Shown: piece by piece, positions 32,756-40,878 of the stretch
Position numbering within the stretch: position 1 is the first letter of the stretch
Layout: the number at the start of each line of letters is the position of its first letter
Assembly (NCBI GenBank): GCA_030537675.1
Contig: JAUNVL010000014.1
Span: forward strand, 1 to 42,229
Origin: Propionibacteriaceae bacterium
GTDB lineage: Bacteria > Actinomycetota > Actinomycetes > Propionibacteriales > Propionibacteriaceae
Direction: 5' to 3'
Length of the DNA: 42,229 bases
Translations under genes and position numbers: made by a program
Notes under the pieces: generated by a model
The model's input: the letters and a program-made list of their open reading frames with translations, nothing else
Told to the model about the DNA's origin: nothing
Database searches by the model: none

Positions 32756-34255
32756 TCAGTGCGCAGGGACTGCCGGGGTGACCTCGAGGGACCCGAACGG
32801 TACTTCTTCGGCCGGCAGGTGGCCGTCGAAGCCGGTGAGGCTGTTGTAGAGCGAGATGATGGCCCCTTCCTGGCCCTGCCAGGAGTACGTGGCCGCCACC
32901 TCGTGGACCCGCTCGGACGGCAGGTCGGCCAGGGTGGCGCCCACCTGTTCACCGAAGCTCACGGGGTCCTCGGACGTGAAAACGCGGCCCACGCCGTTGT
33001 CCGAGACGAAGGCTGCCATGAGCTTGGCATCCGAGACCACCAGCGGCAGACCCGCGTGGAGGTACTCGAACAGCTTGTTCGGCATGGCTGCGTCATGGTT
33101 GGGCGATCCACCCGGCAGCGGGTGCACCGCGACGTCGGCGCCGGACAGGTAGTGCAGGAGTTGGTCCTGGCTGACGGGCCCGACGAAGTGCAGGCGGTCC
33201 GCCAAGCCGTGTTCGGCTGCGAGTGCCTCCAGCTTGGGGATCATCGGATGTGGCAACGGTACGGAGACGATGACGAGGTGTGCCTCGGGCGGCATGTGGG
33301 CGATGCCCCTGACAATCGTCTCGATGCCGCGGGCCCAGCTCATGGTGCCGGAGTACAGCACGACGGGTACATCAGGGCCGAGTCCGGCCGCCTCACGGAC
33401 CGTGGTGGGTCCGGCCAGCGGTGTCAGCGGTGGCATGTTGAGGAACACCGATGGCCGCGCCGCCAGCGCATAGTTCTCACGCAGGACGTCGGCGATCGGT
33501 TCCGAAACAGTGGAGACGGCGTCGGCCTCACCGATCATGGCTGCCTCGCAGGCGATCAGCGCTTCATGTGCGGCGCGCAGCCCCTGTTCCATGTCAGGGA
33601 TCCCGGCAAAGTTCTCGCGGGCGTCGTAGTAGAACTTCACGGCGTGGCCCTGCTCACGCAGGATCCGCAGTGCGTCGCGGGCTGCGAGCAGGACCTGGGG
33701 ATGGTGCGCGTGCAGCACATCGGGGCGCAGGTCCACCAGCAGGTCCGTCAGGGTGTTGGCGATGTCGGTGACCACGGGGAGTCCCCGGTCGACACCTGCC
33801 AGCACGAAGGGATCCTTCTCACCGCGACGCTTGTCGCGGGCCTGCTGGAGACGGAATGTGACGTCGGAGACAGCGTCCTCGGTCTTCAGGTACACCACCT
33901 TGGCCGTCGACGTCGCCCACTTCAGCAGCGCCTTGGCGGAAGCGGTATTCGCGCCGGTGATGCGGTCGCGGTACACGGCGCGGCGGCGATGCATCGTGCG
34001 ACGGGCCTCGAGGTTGTTGACGCGCGTGGTGTCGGCCTTTTCCCGCGGCGCGCGGACGATGGGCAGCCGGATCACGCGAATGTCCCCGCCCAGCCTGTAC
34101 TCCCCGGCGATCCCTCCGACCGGTTCGAGGGAGATCACGACCGGTTCGTAGCCGGCCCGCTGCAGGGTGGTGGCGAATTTCTTGACTCTCGAGTCGATGT
34201 CGATGGGAGCGTGGCGGAACAACACCACACGTGGGGTGGACGGCACGGCGCTCAC
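32756..34255 (-). CDS. Glycosyltransferase family 4 protein
   Basis: A 499-residue GT-B fold enzyme. The acceptor half starts RVVLFRHAPIDIDSRVKKFA, and a polar insertion lies at about residues 75-165. The donor half has VVLYSGTMSWARGIETIVRG and the sugar-nucleotide site HDAAMPNKLFEYLHAGLPLVVSD, where the Glu of the E-x7-E-like motif is KLFE. It most likely adds a sugar to a lipid-linked surface glycan. The GTG start overlaps the stop of the nucleotide-sugar dehydrogenase (GTGA), so the two are co-translated. The enzyme may use a donor derived from that dehydrogenase product. Sugar specificity is not readable from sequence. Confidence 0.9.
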   Translation of the reverse strand: MSAVPSTPRVVLFRHAPIDIDSRVKKFATTLQRAGYEPVVISLEPVGGIAGEYRLGGDIRVIRLPIVRAPREKADTTRVNNLEARRTMHRRRAVYRDRITGANTASAKALLKWATSTAKVVYLKTEDAVSDVTFRLQQARDKRRGEKDPFVLAGVDRGLPVVTDIANTLTDLLVDLRPDVLHAHHPQVLLAARDALRILREQGHAVKFYYDARENFAGIPDMEQGLRAAHEALIACEAAMIGEADAVSTVSEPIADVLRENYALAARPSVFLNMPPLTPLAGPTTVREAAGLGPDVPVVLYSGTMSWARGIETIVRGIAHMPPEAHLVIVSVPLPHPMIPKLEALAAEHGLADRLHFVGPVSQDQLLHYLSGADVAVHPLPGGSPNHDAAMPNKLFEYLHAGLPLVVSDAKLMAAFVSDNGVGRVFTSEDPVSFGEQVGATLADLPSERVHEVAATYSWQGQEGAIISLYNSLTGFDGHLPAEEVPFGSLEVTPAVPAH

Positions 34256-35544
34256 GCTCCCTTGCCGATGACGATGAACGGGACGCCGTCGAAGGAGTCT
34301 CGATTCAGGGCGCGGCGTCCGTCAACGATCACGGACACCCCGGGAAGTTCGGCAAGGCTGAGGTCGCGATAGGCAGCGTGATCCGTCTGGACGATGACCA
34401 CGTCCACGTCCTCACCCAGGTGGTAGGGCGTGAAGCCCAGCTTCGCCAGTTCGCCGTCGCTGTAGAGCGGGTCGTGGACGGCCACGTGGGCGTCCTTGGC
34501 CACCAGGGAGGCCACCACTGGGAACACACCGGAGAACGCCGTCTCCTTGACCCCACCACGGTAGGCCGCACCCAGGACGGCCACTCGCTTGCCGGCCAGG
34601 GACCCGGCCTCCTTCTCCGCCAGGTCGACGGCGTACGCCGGCATCGCGGCGTTGGCGCGACGGGCGGTCTCCACCACGCTGGCCTCCGGGTCCGTCCAGA
34701 GGTAGAGCCTCGGGTAGATGGGGATGCAGTGCCCACCCACGGCGATGCCGGGATTGTGGATGTGGGAGTAGGGCTGCGAATTCGACGCCTCGATCACCTG
34801 GTAGACGTCGATGCCGTTGGCACCCGCGAACCGTGCGAACTGGTTGGCCAACCCGATGTTGACATCCCGGTACGTGGTCTCCGCCAGCTTCGCCATCTCG
34901 GCGGCCTCCGCAGTGCCCAGGTCCCAGACGCCGTTGCCGCGCTCCAGGTCCGGACGCTCGTCGAACTGCAGCACCGCCTCGTAGAACTCGACGGCCCTGG
35001 CGGCACCCTCCGCAGAGAGCGCGCCGATGAGCTTGGGGTATTTCCGCAGATCAGCGAACACGCGCCCGGTCAGCACCCGCTCAGGGGAGAACACCAGATG
35101 GAAGTCCGTGCCCTCCTTCAGGCCGGAGCCTTCCTCCAGCATCGGCTTCCACCGGTTGCGGGTGGTGCCCACGGGCAGCGTGGTCTCGTAGCTGACGAGG
35201 GTGCCCGGCTTCAGACCCGCGGCGATCGCGCGGGTCGCGTCGTCCATCCAGCCGAACTCGGGAATGCCATCCTCGGACACGAACAGTGGAACCACCACGA
35301 CGACGGCGTCGGATTCCGCAACAGCAGCGGACGTGTCGGTGGTGGCGCGCAGACGCCCCGCAGCGACGGCAGCGGACAGCTTTTCCTGCAGGTGCGCCTC
35401 GCCCGGGAAGGGCTCGGTGCCTGCGTTCACCATCTCCACGGTGCGGCCATTGACGTCGGCCCCGATGACCTCGTGTCCGGCATCAGCGAACTGGACAGCG
35501 AGCGGCAGGCCAATCTTGCCCAGCGCAACGACGGTGATCTTCAC
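34252..35544 (-). CDS. Nucleotide-sugar dehydrogenase (WbpA/WecC-like)
   Basis: A 430-residue NAD-dependent UDP-sugar 6-dehydrogenase. It shows the Rossmann start VKITVVALGKIGLPLAVQFA, VSYETTLPVGTT, FSPERVLTGR and the catalytic Cys about 273 in GGHCIPIYPRLY. The C-terminal UDP-binding domain includes VAVLGAAYRGGVKETAFS. It resembles enzymes that oxidise UDP-GlcNAc or UDP-ManNAc rather than UDP-glucose. With WbpB, WbpE and WbpD homologues 3-5 kb away, UDP-GlcNAc is the likely substrate. The GTG at 35544 is chosen for AGGAG upstream; a start at 35574 lies before that site. It is coupled to the following glycosyltransferase. Confidence 0.9.
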   Translation of the reverse strand: MKITVVALGKIGLPLAVQFADAGHEVIGADVNGRTVEMVNAGTEPFPGEAHLQEKLSAAVAAGRLRATTDTSAAVAESDAVVVVVPLFVSEDGIPEFGWMDDATRAIAAGLKPGTLVSYETTLPVGTTRNRWKPMLEEGSGLKEGTDFHLVFSPERVLTGRVFADLRKYPKLIGALSAEGAARAVEFYEAVLQFDERPDLERGNGVWDLGTAEAAEMAKLAETTYRDVNIGLANQFARFAGANGIDVYQVIEASNSQPYSHIHNPGIAVGGHCIPIYPRLYLWTDPEASVVETARRANAAMPAYAVDLAEKEAGSLAGKRVAVLGAAYRGGVKETAFSGVFPVVASLVAKDAHVAVHDPLYSDGELAKLGFTPYHLGEDVDVVIVQTDHAAYRDLSLAELPGVSVIVDGRRALNRDSFDGVPFIVIGKGA

Positions 35545-35604
35545 GAGATGACTCCTACTTTGGGGATCGTCCACGCCGCACGACGGCGCGGCACGCGGTG
35601 CACG

Positions 35605-35610
35605 ACTCTA
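35605..35610 (-). promoter_or_regulatory. Possible -10 box of the dehydrogenase-glycosyltransferase pair
   Basis: TAGAGT on the minus strand fits TANNNT and would give a leader of about 54 nt. It lies in the 106-bp gap after the dikinase-like gene; no -35 is evident. Confidence 0.35.
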
Positions 35611-35650
35611 CCGTTTCACGCTCCGGGCACCCCAGCCGAGGTGGAGTTGA

Positions 35651-38071
35651 TCACGGGCGTTCGACGGCGGCGACGACCTCCCCGCGATCCCCGTCCACCA
35701 TCACCCACTGGCCGTCACGAAGGAGGGTGGTGGCCGTGGCTGCCCCCATGACGGCGGGGATGCCGTACTCCAGCGCGACGATCGCCGCGTGCGACGCCAC
35801 CCCGCCGTGGTCAACGACCACCGCCGCCGCGCGTTGGAACAGCGGCGTCCACGAGGGGTTGGTGGCGCTGCACACCAGCACCTCCCCGGCACGCAGGGTC
35901 GCGAAGTCGGCGGGGCCACCGACCACGCGTACCGGACCGGTGGCGCGCCCCCCACCGCCCGAGGCGCCCGTCACCAGCGCACCTGCGGACCCGTGACGGC
36001 GGGGGTACAGGGTGGTGGTGGCGATGAGAGGCGTGGCTGCCATCTCCGTCCAGGCCGTCCGCCTGCGGGCTGCCGAGTCACGCAAGCGATCCTGACCCGC
36101 CGCATCCGTCGTCGGTGCCGCCGCCCAGCTGGCCACCTCATCGAGGGTGAGGAACCACACATCCTCTGCCCCATCCAGCAGAGCTTCCTCGACCAATCGC
36201 CGACCCACCTCGTTGATGGCTCTGCGGACCGCAGGACCGGTCCTCGTGAGTTCGAAGTGTGTGTCCTCCCGGAAGGCGACCCCTTCGGCGGCCCTGCGGC
36301 CAAGCCTGCGCACCAGAGGAGACCGCGCGGCACTGTCCACTGGCGGCAACCTCCAATGCTCCTCCCCGGGAGACGTCTTCCCCATCAGCACGCGGATCAT
36401 GCCCAGTACCGTGATGGGCGCGTCGACCCAGGCAGGGTCGTGCACCAACATGACGCTTGTTGTTTCCCTGTGCCCGTACGTTGCCAGGAAATGCTGGAAC
36501 CGAGACCACCACCCGGCGGCCGCAGGCAGCGACGACGCCAGCCCCACCACCGCGGTCAGGTCTCCCTCGCTGATCAACTCCCCCAGTTCCGGAATGGCGC
36601 GGGCCGCCTCGGCCAGGGCAGCGAGTTCGTCATTGGCTGCCCTGGTCATCGTTGGCACGTTGCCGATCAACTCGGGAAGCACCGATGTCCTGCCCATCAG
36701 GGCAAGGCGCAGACCGAGGATCCCGACGAGGGCGCGGGCGAGATGTTCGACGCGCAAGTGCGTCATCATCACCATCAGTTCAGTGGCACGTTGGGGCACG
36801 GCAACCAGTTGCGTCGGCGACAGCAGATGGGGGTCGAGATGATCCAGGTGCGCGGCCCCTGCGCGGTACGACTCGAGCAGCGGGGAGTTCCGCCACTGCT
36901 CCGGGCCGACCCGAAGCCCCCGCACCAGCGTTTTCGCGAGGCGGCGGGGCGTGGCTGTGGTGGGTCTGGGGCTGGGTGGCACGAACTCCTGCACGATGGC
37001 GTCCGTGGCGGGCAGCATGTCCTCCCAGGAGATCCGCACGCCCACGAGTTGCTCCATCATCTCCACGACGTGCCGAGCCACCGTCGGAATGATCCAGGCA
37101 GTGAGTTCCATCGGATAGGGCCGCCGCGGCAACATTTCGATCAGCGTCGGCCCGATGAAGCGCTGGAACCTGTTCAGCCGGATGGGAGGGGGCGGCAGTG
37201 CGGTCACGGCCCTCGCCTGCAGGATGGCGAGGTGGCCGGCGTGGATCGCCCACTCGATGTCCTGTGGCCGCGCGAAGTGCGCCTCGATCCGTCGACCGAT
37301 GGCGGCCAGCCGCACCACCTGTCCGTCGGTCAGGGCGGGGCTGTCAAACGACTGCTCGCGCTGGAGCGTCCCGCCGCCGTCGTCTGCCTCGATCACGATC
37401 CCGGCTCCACCCAGCCGTCGCTCGACGATCCGGCCGCGCCCATTGACGACGACGTGGTCCGGGGTCACGAGACCGGAGACCACCGACTCCCCCAGCCCAC
37501 GGCTGGAGTCGATCACCACGACGTCGCGCGCCCCTGTGACCGGGTGTGCCGTGAACATCACGCCAGCGACCTCGGCAGGGACCATCCGCTGCACCACCAC
37601 CGCCATCGCCACGGTGTCCGGGTGGATGCCCAACCGGTCCCGGTAGGCGACGGCGCGCTCGGAGAACAGGGACGCCCAACAGTCGCGCACGGCGGCCACG
37701 ACGTCATCGCTGCCGATGATGTTGAGGTAGGTGTCCTGCTGACCGGCGAATGCCGCCCCCGGCAGGTCCTCGGCCGTGGCGCTGGAGCGGATCGCGACGG
37801 GGCCACCCCCCATGCGTGCGTAGAAGTCCCGGATGTCGACGGCCACCCCCTCCGGAACCGTGGCGTCCTCGACGGCCACTCCCGGAGGCACGGACTCCAT
37901 CGCACTCCGATGGGCTCCGGTGGTGACCACGAACCCGCTGGGTACGGCGAAACCGGCGTGCAGCAGTTCACCCAGGTTGGCGGCCTTGCCGCCCGCTTGG
38001 GCCACGTCGCCCCGTCGCACCTCTTCCAGCGCAACGCACCACGGCCGTTTCACCACGTCATCGTATTTCAC
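35651..38071 (-). CDS. PEP-synthase-like phosphotransferase resembling rifampin phosphotransferase
   Basis: About 806 residues. The N-terminal PPDK-type ATP-binding domain (about 1-300) carries GGKAANLGELLHAGFAVPSG, RSSATAEDLPGAAFAGQQDT and VQRMVPAEVAGVMFTAHPVTG. A helical middle region (about 310-640) has no motif I recognise. The C-terminal swivelling phosphohistidine domain has VVDHGGVASHAAIVALEYG, His about 761. The PEP-binding TIM barrel of true PEP synthase is absent, so this is an ATP-dependent phosphotransferase with an unknown acceptor, built like rifampin phosphotransferase. The start is uncertain: GTG at 38071, 38056 or 38053 are possible, and none has a strong ribosome binding site. 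It sits alone between two blocks of glycan genes, on the same strand. Confidence 0.82.
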   Translation of the reverse strand: MKYDDVVKRPWCVALEEVRRGDVAQAGGKAANLGELLHAGFAVPSGFVVTTGAHRSAMESVPPGVAVEDATVPEGVAVDIRDFYARMGGGPVAIRSSATAEDLPGAAFAGQQDTYLNIIGSDDVVAAVRDCWASLFSERAVAYRDRLGIHPDTVAMAVVVQRMVPAEVAGVMFTAHPVTGARDVVVIDSSRGLGESVVSGLVTPDHVVVNGRGRIVERRLGGAGIVIEADDGGGTLQREQSFDSPALTDGQVVRLAAIGRRIEAHFARPQDIEWAIHAGHLAILQARAVTALPPPPIRLNRFQRFIGPTLIEMLPRRPYPMELTAWIIPTVARHVVEMMEQLVGVRISWEDMLPATDAIVQEFVPPSPRPTTATPRRLAKTLVRGLRVGPEQWRNSPLLESYRAGAAHLDHLDPHLLSPTQLVAVPQRATELMVMMTHLRVEHLARALVGILGLRLALMGRTSVLPELIGNVPTMTRAANDELAALAEAARAIPELGELISEGDLTAVVGLASSLPAAAGWWSRFQHFLATYGHRETTSVMLVHDPAWVDAPITVLGMIRVLMGKTSPGEEHWRLPPVDSAARSPLVRRLGRRAAEGVAFREDTHFELTRTGPAVRRAINEVGRRLVEEALLDGAEDVWFLTLDEVASWAAAPTTDAAGQDRLRDSAARRRTAWTEMAATPLIATTTLYPRRHGSAGALVTGASGGGGRATGPVRVVGGPADFATLRAGEVLVCSATNPSWTPLFQRAAAVVVDHGGVASHAAIVALEYGIPAVMGAATATTLLRDGQWVMVDGDRGEVVAAVERP

Positions 38072-38119
38072 CCTGCCGCGTGCCCACCAGAGCTGGACAG
38101 ATCTGCGTTTGGGGAACAG

Positions 38120-38162
38120 CGAACGGGTGGGAGGCGGCTCGACACCGCTTCCCACCCGTTCG
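38120..38162 (-). terminator. Long hairpin after the WbpB-like gene
   Basis: Two 18-bp arms (38120-38137 and 38145-38162) pair with a single mismatch around a 7-nt loop, directly after the WbpB stop at 38170. There is no T-run. It probably ends or attenuates the upstream glycan operon before the dikinase-like gene. Confidence 0.7.
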
Positions 38163-38169
38163 TTGAAGG

Positions 38170-39156
38170 TTACAGTTGGACGGTCTTCCCCGTGTTCGCG
38201 GACTCGATGGCCGCTTCGGCCACGCGGACCGTGTTGAGGCCCTGCTCCAGGGTCACGATGTCCGACTCAAGGCCCAGAACGGCGTCGCGGAAGTTCTCAT
38301 GCTCCCGACGCAGCGGTTCGGGCTTACTGAAGGCGTACCTCACGACGTCGCCCTCGGAGACGCCCTTGAACTGGGAGATGGAACCCCACGTGGTCTCCAC
38401 CGTCCCGTTCGCGTAGTACGTCAGATCAGCAGTCAGGGTGTCGGCGATGAAGGTGCCGGTCTCGCCCGTGATCACGGTGACGCGCTCCTTCAGCGGCGAG
38501 AGCCAGTTCACGAGGTGGTTGGTGACGATCCCGTTCTCCAGCTGGGCCGTGATCGCGATCAGGTCCTCGTACTCCCGGCCCGAGAGGTTGCTGGACTGGG
38601 CGGCCACCTGCTTGTACGGCGACTGCACCACCCAGGCGGTCAGGTCGATGTCGTGCGTGGCGAGGTCCTTGACCACGCCCACGTCGGCGATGCGCGCCGG
38701 GAATGGCCCCTGCCTGCGCGTCGCCACCTGGATCACCCTGCCGAGCTGGCCCTCAGCAATCCGCTTGCGCGCCTGCTGCAGTGCCGGGTTGTACCGCTCT
38801 ATGTGGCCCACGGCACCCACGAGGCCAGCCGTGGCGAACGCCTCGACGAGCTGCAGCGAGCTGTCGACGTCGCGGGCCAGCGGCTTCTCGATGATGGCGT
38901 GCACGCCGGCTGCGGCGAGCTTCAGGCCCGTTTCCAGATGGAACGCCGTCGGTGTGGCGATCATGCAGTAGTCGGGCTTGAGTTCCAGCAGTTGCTCGAC
39001 GGTGTCGAAGACCGGACGCCCGCCTGCCACGTTCCACTTGTCGCCGCCCGGATCCATGATGCCGACCAGGTCGACGCCCTCCAGGGACCCCAGCACACGG
39101 GCGTGGTGGCGCCCCATCATGCCGATACCAATCAGGCCAGCCTTCAGATTTGCCAT
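38170..39156 (-). CDS. Gfo/Idh/MocA-family oxidoreductase (WbpB-like)
   Basis: A 328-residue NAD-dependent dehydrogenase. The Rossmann fold is LKAGLIGIGMMGRHHARVLG. The Gfo/Idh signature is HAIIEKPLARDVD (catalytic Lys in EKP), and VGHIERYNPALQQARK and VVKDLATHDIDL (conserved His and Asp) follow. In the WbpA-B-E-D pathway the WbpB step oxidises C3 of UDP-GlcNAc uronic acid to a 3-keto sugar for transamination by WbpE. Direct adjacency to an aminotransferase and an acetyltransferase supports that role here. The ATG at 39156 lies one base past the wbpE stop; a GTG at 39165 that overlaps it is also possible. Confidence 0.88.
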   Translation of the reverse strand: MANLKAGLIGIGMMGRHHARVLGSLEGVDLVGIMDPGGDKWNVAGGRPVFDTVEQLLELKPDYCMIATPTAFHLETGLKLAAAGVHAIIEKPLARDVDSSLQLVEAFATAGLVGAVGHIERYNPALQQARKRIAEGQLGRVIQVATRRQGPFPARIADVGVVKDLATHDIDLTAWVVQSPYKQVAAQSSNLSGREYEDLIAITAQLENGIVTNHLVNWLSPLKERVTVITGETGTFIADTLTADLTYYANGTVETTWGSISQFKGVSEGDVVRYAFSKPEPLRREHENFRDAVLGLESDIVTLEQGLNTVRVAEAAIESANTGKTVQL

Positions 39157-39157
39157 G

Positions 39158-40246
39158 TCAGGCACCTGCCTTCGCGAGAGCGTTGACTGCTGCGACGACC
39201 CGCTCGAGATGTTCGGGCGTCAGCGACGGGTGCACCGGCAACGACAGGCACTCCTGCGCGGCACGCTCGGTCTCCGGCAGCTCCACCGGGGACTGGAACG
39301 GCTTGAGGCGGTGGTTCGGCACGGGGTAGAACATGCCGGAGCCGACGCTGTACTCCTCCTTCAGCGCTGCCGAGAAGGCGTCGCGACCCTCCGGTACACG
39401 CACGGTGTACTGGTGGAACACGTGCACCGCACCCGGAAGGGTCGGCGGGGTCACCACGCCCTCAATGTTGGCCGAGAGGAACGCGGCATTCTCCTGCCGC
39501 TTCGCGGTCCAGGCGCCCACCTTGGTCAGCTGCACGCGACCGATCGCGGCATGGATGTCCGTCATCCGGTTGTTCAGGCCGACGACCTCGTTGTGGTACT
39601 GCTGCAGCATCCCCTGGTTGCGGTACAGACGCAGGTTCCGCTCCACCTCGTCGTTGGCGGCAGAAACCATGCCACCCTCGCCCGAGGTCATGTTCTTGGT
39701 GGGGTACAGCGAGAACATCCCGAAGTCACCGAAAGCACCCACCGGGGTGCCGTTCAGCGAGGCGCCGTGGGCCTGCGCCGCATCCTCGAAGATCATCAGG
39801 CCATGCTTGTCTGCGATCGCCTGCAATTCGGCCATCTTGGCCGGGTGTCCGTAGAGGTGCACCGGCATGATCGCCCTGGTGCGCTCCGTGATGGAGGCCT
39901 CCACCGACGCCGGATCCAGCGTGAAGTCATCGGCGGAGACGTCGGCGAACACCGGCGTGGCCCCGGTCAGGGCCACCGAGTTCGCCGTCGCCGCGAAGGT
40001 GAAGGAGGGGACGATGACCTCATCGCCCGCCTTGATGCCACAGGCGAGAAGGCCCAGGTGGAGTCCGGAGGTGCCGGAGTTCACCGCCACGCACGCACGT
40101 CCGAGCTGGAAGTGTTCGGCAAACTCCTCCTCGAAAGCCTTGACCTCCGGTCCCTGTGCGAGCATGCCGGAACGCAGGACGCGATCGACTGCCTCGCGCT
40201 CCTCGTCGCCGATGATCGGCTTGGCCGGGGGGATGAATTCAGTCAC
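39158..40246 (-). CDS. DegT/DnrJ/EryC1 PLP aminotransferase (WbpE-like)
   Basis: A 362-residue sugar aminotransferase. The N-terminus FIPPAKPIIGDEEREAV and CVAVNSGTSGLHLGLLACGI are typical, as are EDAAQAHGASLNG and the PLP-binding Lys about 184 in YPTKNMTSGEGG. The C-terminal FHQYTVRV and VPNHRLKPF complete the fold. It should transfer an amino group from glutamate to the C3 keto group made by the WbpB-like enzyme, forming UDP-3-amino-GlcNAc uronate. The GTG start follows the TAA of the acetyltransferase gene with no intervening base, so the genes are co-translated. Confidence 0.92.
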   Translation of the reverse strand: MTEFIPPAKPIIGDEEREAVDRVLRSGMLAQGPEVKAFEEEFAEHFQLGRACVAVNSGTSGLHLGLLACGIKAGDEVIVPSFTFAATANSVALTGATPVFADVSADDFTLDPASVEASITERTRAIMPVHLYGHPAKMAELQAIADKHGLMIFEDAAQAHGASLNGTPVGAFGDFGMFSLYPTKNMTSGEGGMVSAANDEVERNLRLYRNQGMLQQYHNEVVGLNNRMTDIHAAIGRVQLTKVGAWTAKRQENAAFLSANIEGVVTPPTLPGAVHVFHQYTVRVPEGRDAFSAALKEEYSVGSGMFYPVPNHRLKPFQSPVELPETERAAQECLSLPVHPSLTPEHLERVVAAVNALAKAGA

Positions 40247-40840
40247 TTAAGAAACCTCCACGAGTGTTTCGTTGTCTTCGGTGTACAGGGACCCGGTCTG
40301 CGGGCATACCCACTGGCCGGTTTCGGTTCCGGGATCCAGGGGGACGCCTGCACGGCCCACCCAGCGGATACGTTTCGCCGGGACTCCGGCGACGAGGGCA
40401 AAATCGGGGACATCCTTGGTAACGACGGCGCCTGCGGCGACCATGGCCCAGCGGCCGATGGTGACCGGTGCGATGCACACGGCACGGGCACCGATGGAGG
40501 ATCCTGTGCGGCAGGTGACGCCCACGGGTTCCCAGTCGTCGCCGCCCTTGATCTTTCCCTCGGGGTCGATGGCCCGGGGAAAGTAGTCGTTGGTGAAGCA
40601 GGCAGCCGGGCCGACGAAGACACCGTCCTCCAGGACCGCGGGTTCGTACACCAGCGCGTAGTTCTGGATCTTGCAGTTGTCGCCCATCGTCACGCCGGTT
40701 CCGACGTAGGCGCCACGGCCGATGATGCAGTTCTTGCCGAGGACGGCCTGCTCGCGCACCTGCGCGAGATGCCAGACGGATGAACCTTCACCGATGACGG
40801 CCTCTGCCGAGACGTCAGCGCTGTCCTGAATGCGAACCAT
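40247..40840 (-). CDS. Left-handed beta-helix N-acetyltransferase (WbpD-like)
   Basis: A 197-residue hexapeptide-repeat acetyltransferase, with repeats from VSAEAVIGEGSSVWHLAQV through VTIGRWAMVAAGAVVTKDV. ACFTNDYFPRA and LVAGVPAKRIRWVG are typical of the WbpD/WlbB group, which acetylates the 3-amino group of UDP-3-amino-GlcNAc uronate with acetyl-CoA. The C-terminal tail GQWVCPQTGSLYTED is a remnant of the zinc-ribbon-like tail often seen in this group, with only one Cys kept. AAGGAAG precedes the ATG at proper distance. First gene of the D-E-B block. Confidence 0.92.
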   Translation of the reverse strand: MVRIQDSADVSAEAVIGEGSSVWHLAQVREQAVLGKNCIIGRGAYVGTGVTMGDNCKIQNYALVYEPAVLEDGVFVGPAACFTNDYFPRAIDPEGKIKGGDDWEPVGVTCRTGSSIGARAVCIAPVTIGRWAMVAAGAVVTKDVPDFALVAGVPAKRIRWVGRAGVPLDPGTETGQWVCPQTGSLYTEDNETLVEVS

Positions 40841-40878
40841 GCATGCTTCCTTATCGTCAGAGGGGTCCCCCCGCGAGC

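Noticed and set aside
35651-38071. Rifampin resistance gene
   Set aside because: Domain layout alone does not show rifampin as substrate, and the genomic context is polysaccharide synthesis.
35651-38071. Phosphoenolpyruvate synthase
   Set aside because: The PEP-binding TIM barrel that follows the phosphohistidine domain in PpsA is missing; the protein ends shortly after the swivel domain.
35789-38416. 875-codon plus-strand open frame opposite the dikinase-like and WbpB-like genes
   Set aside because: It crosses two real genes on the other strand and the hairpin between them. The translation is rich in His, Arg and Pro, as is typical of shadow frames.
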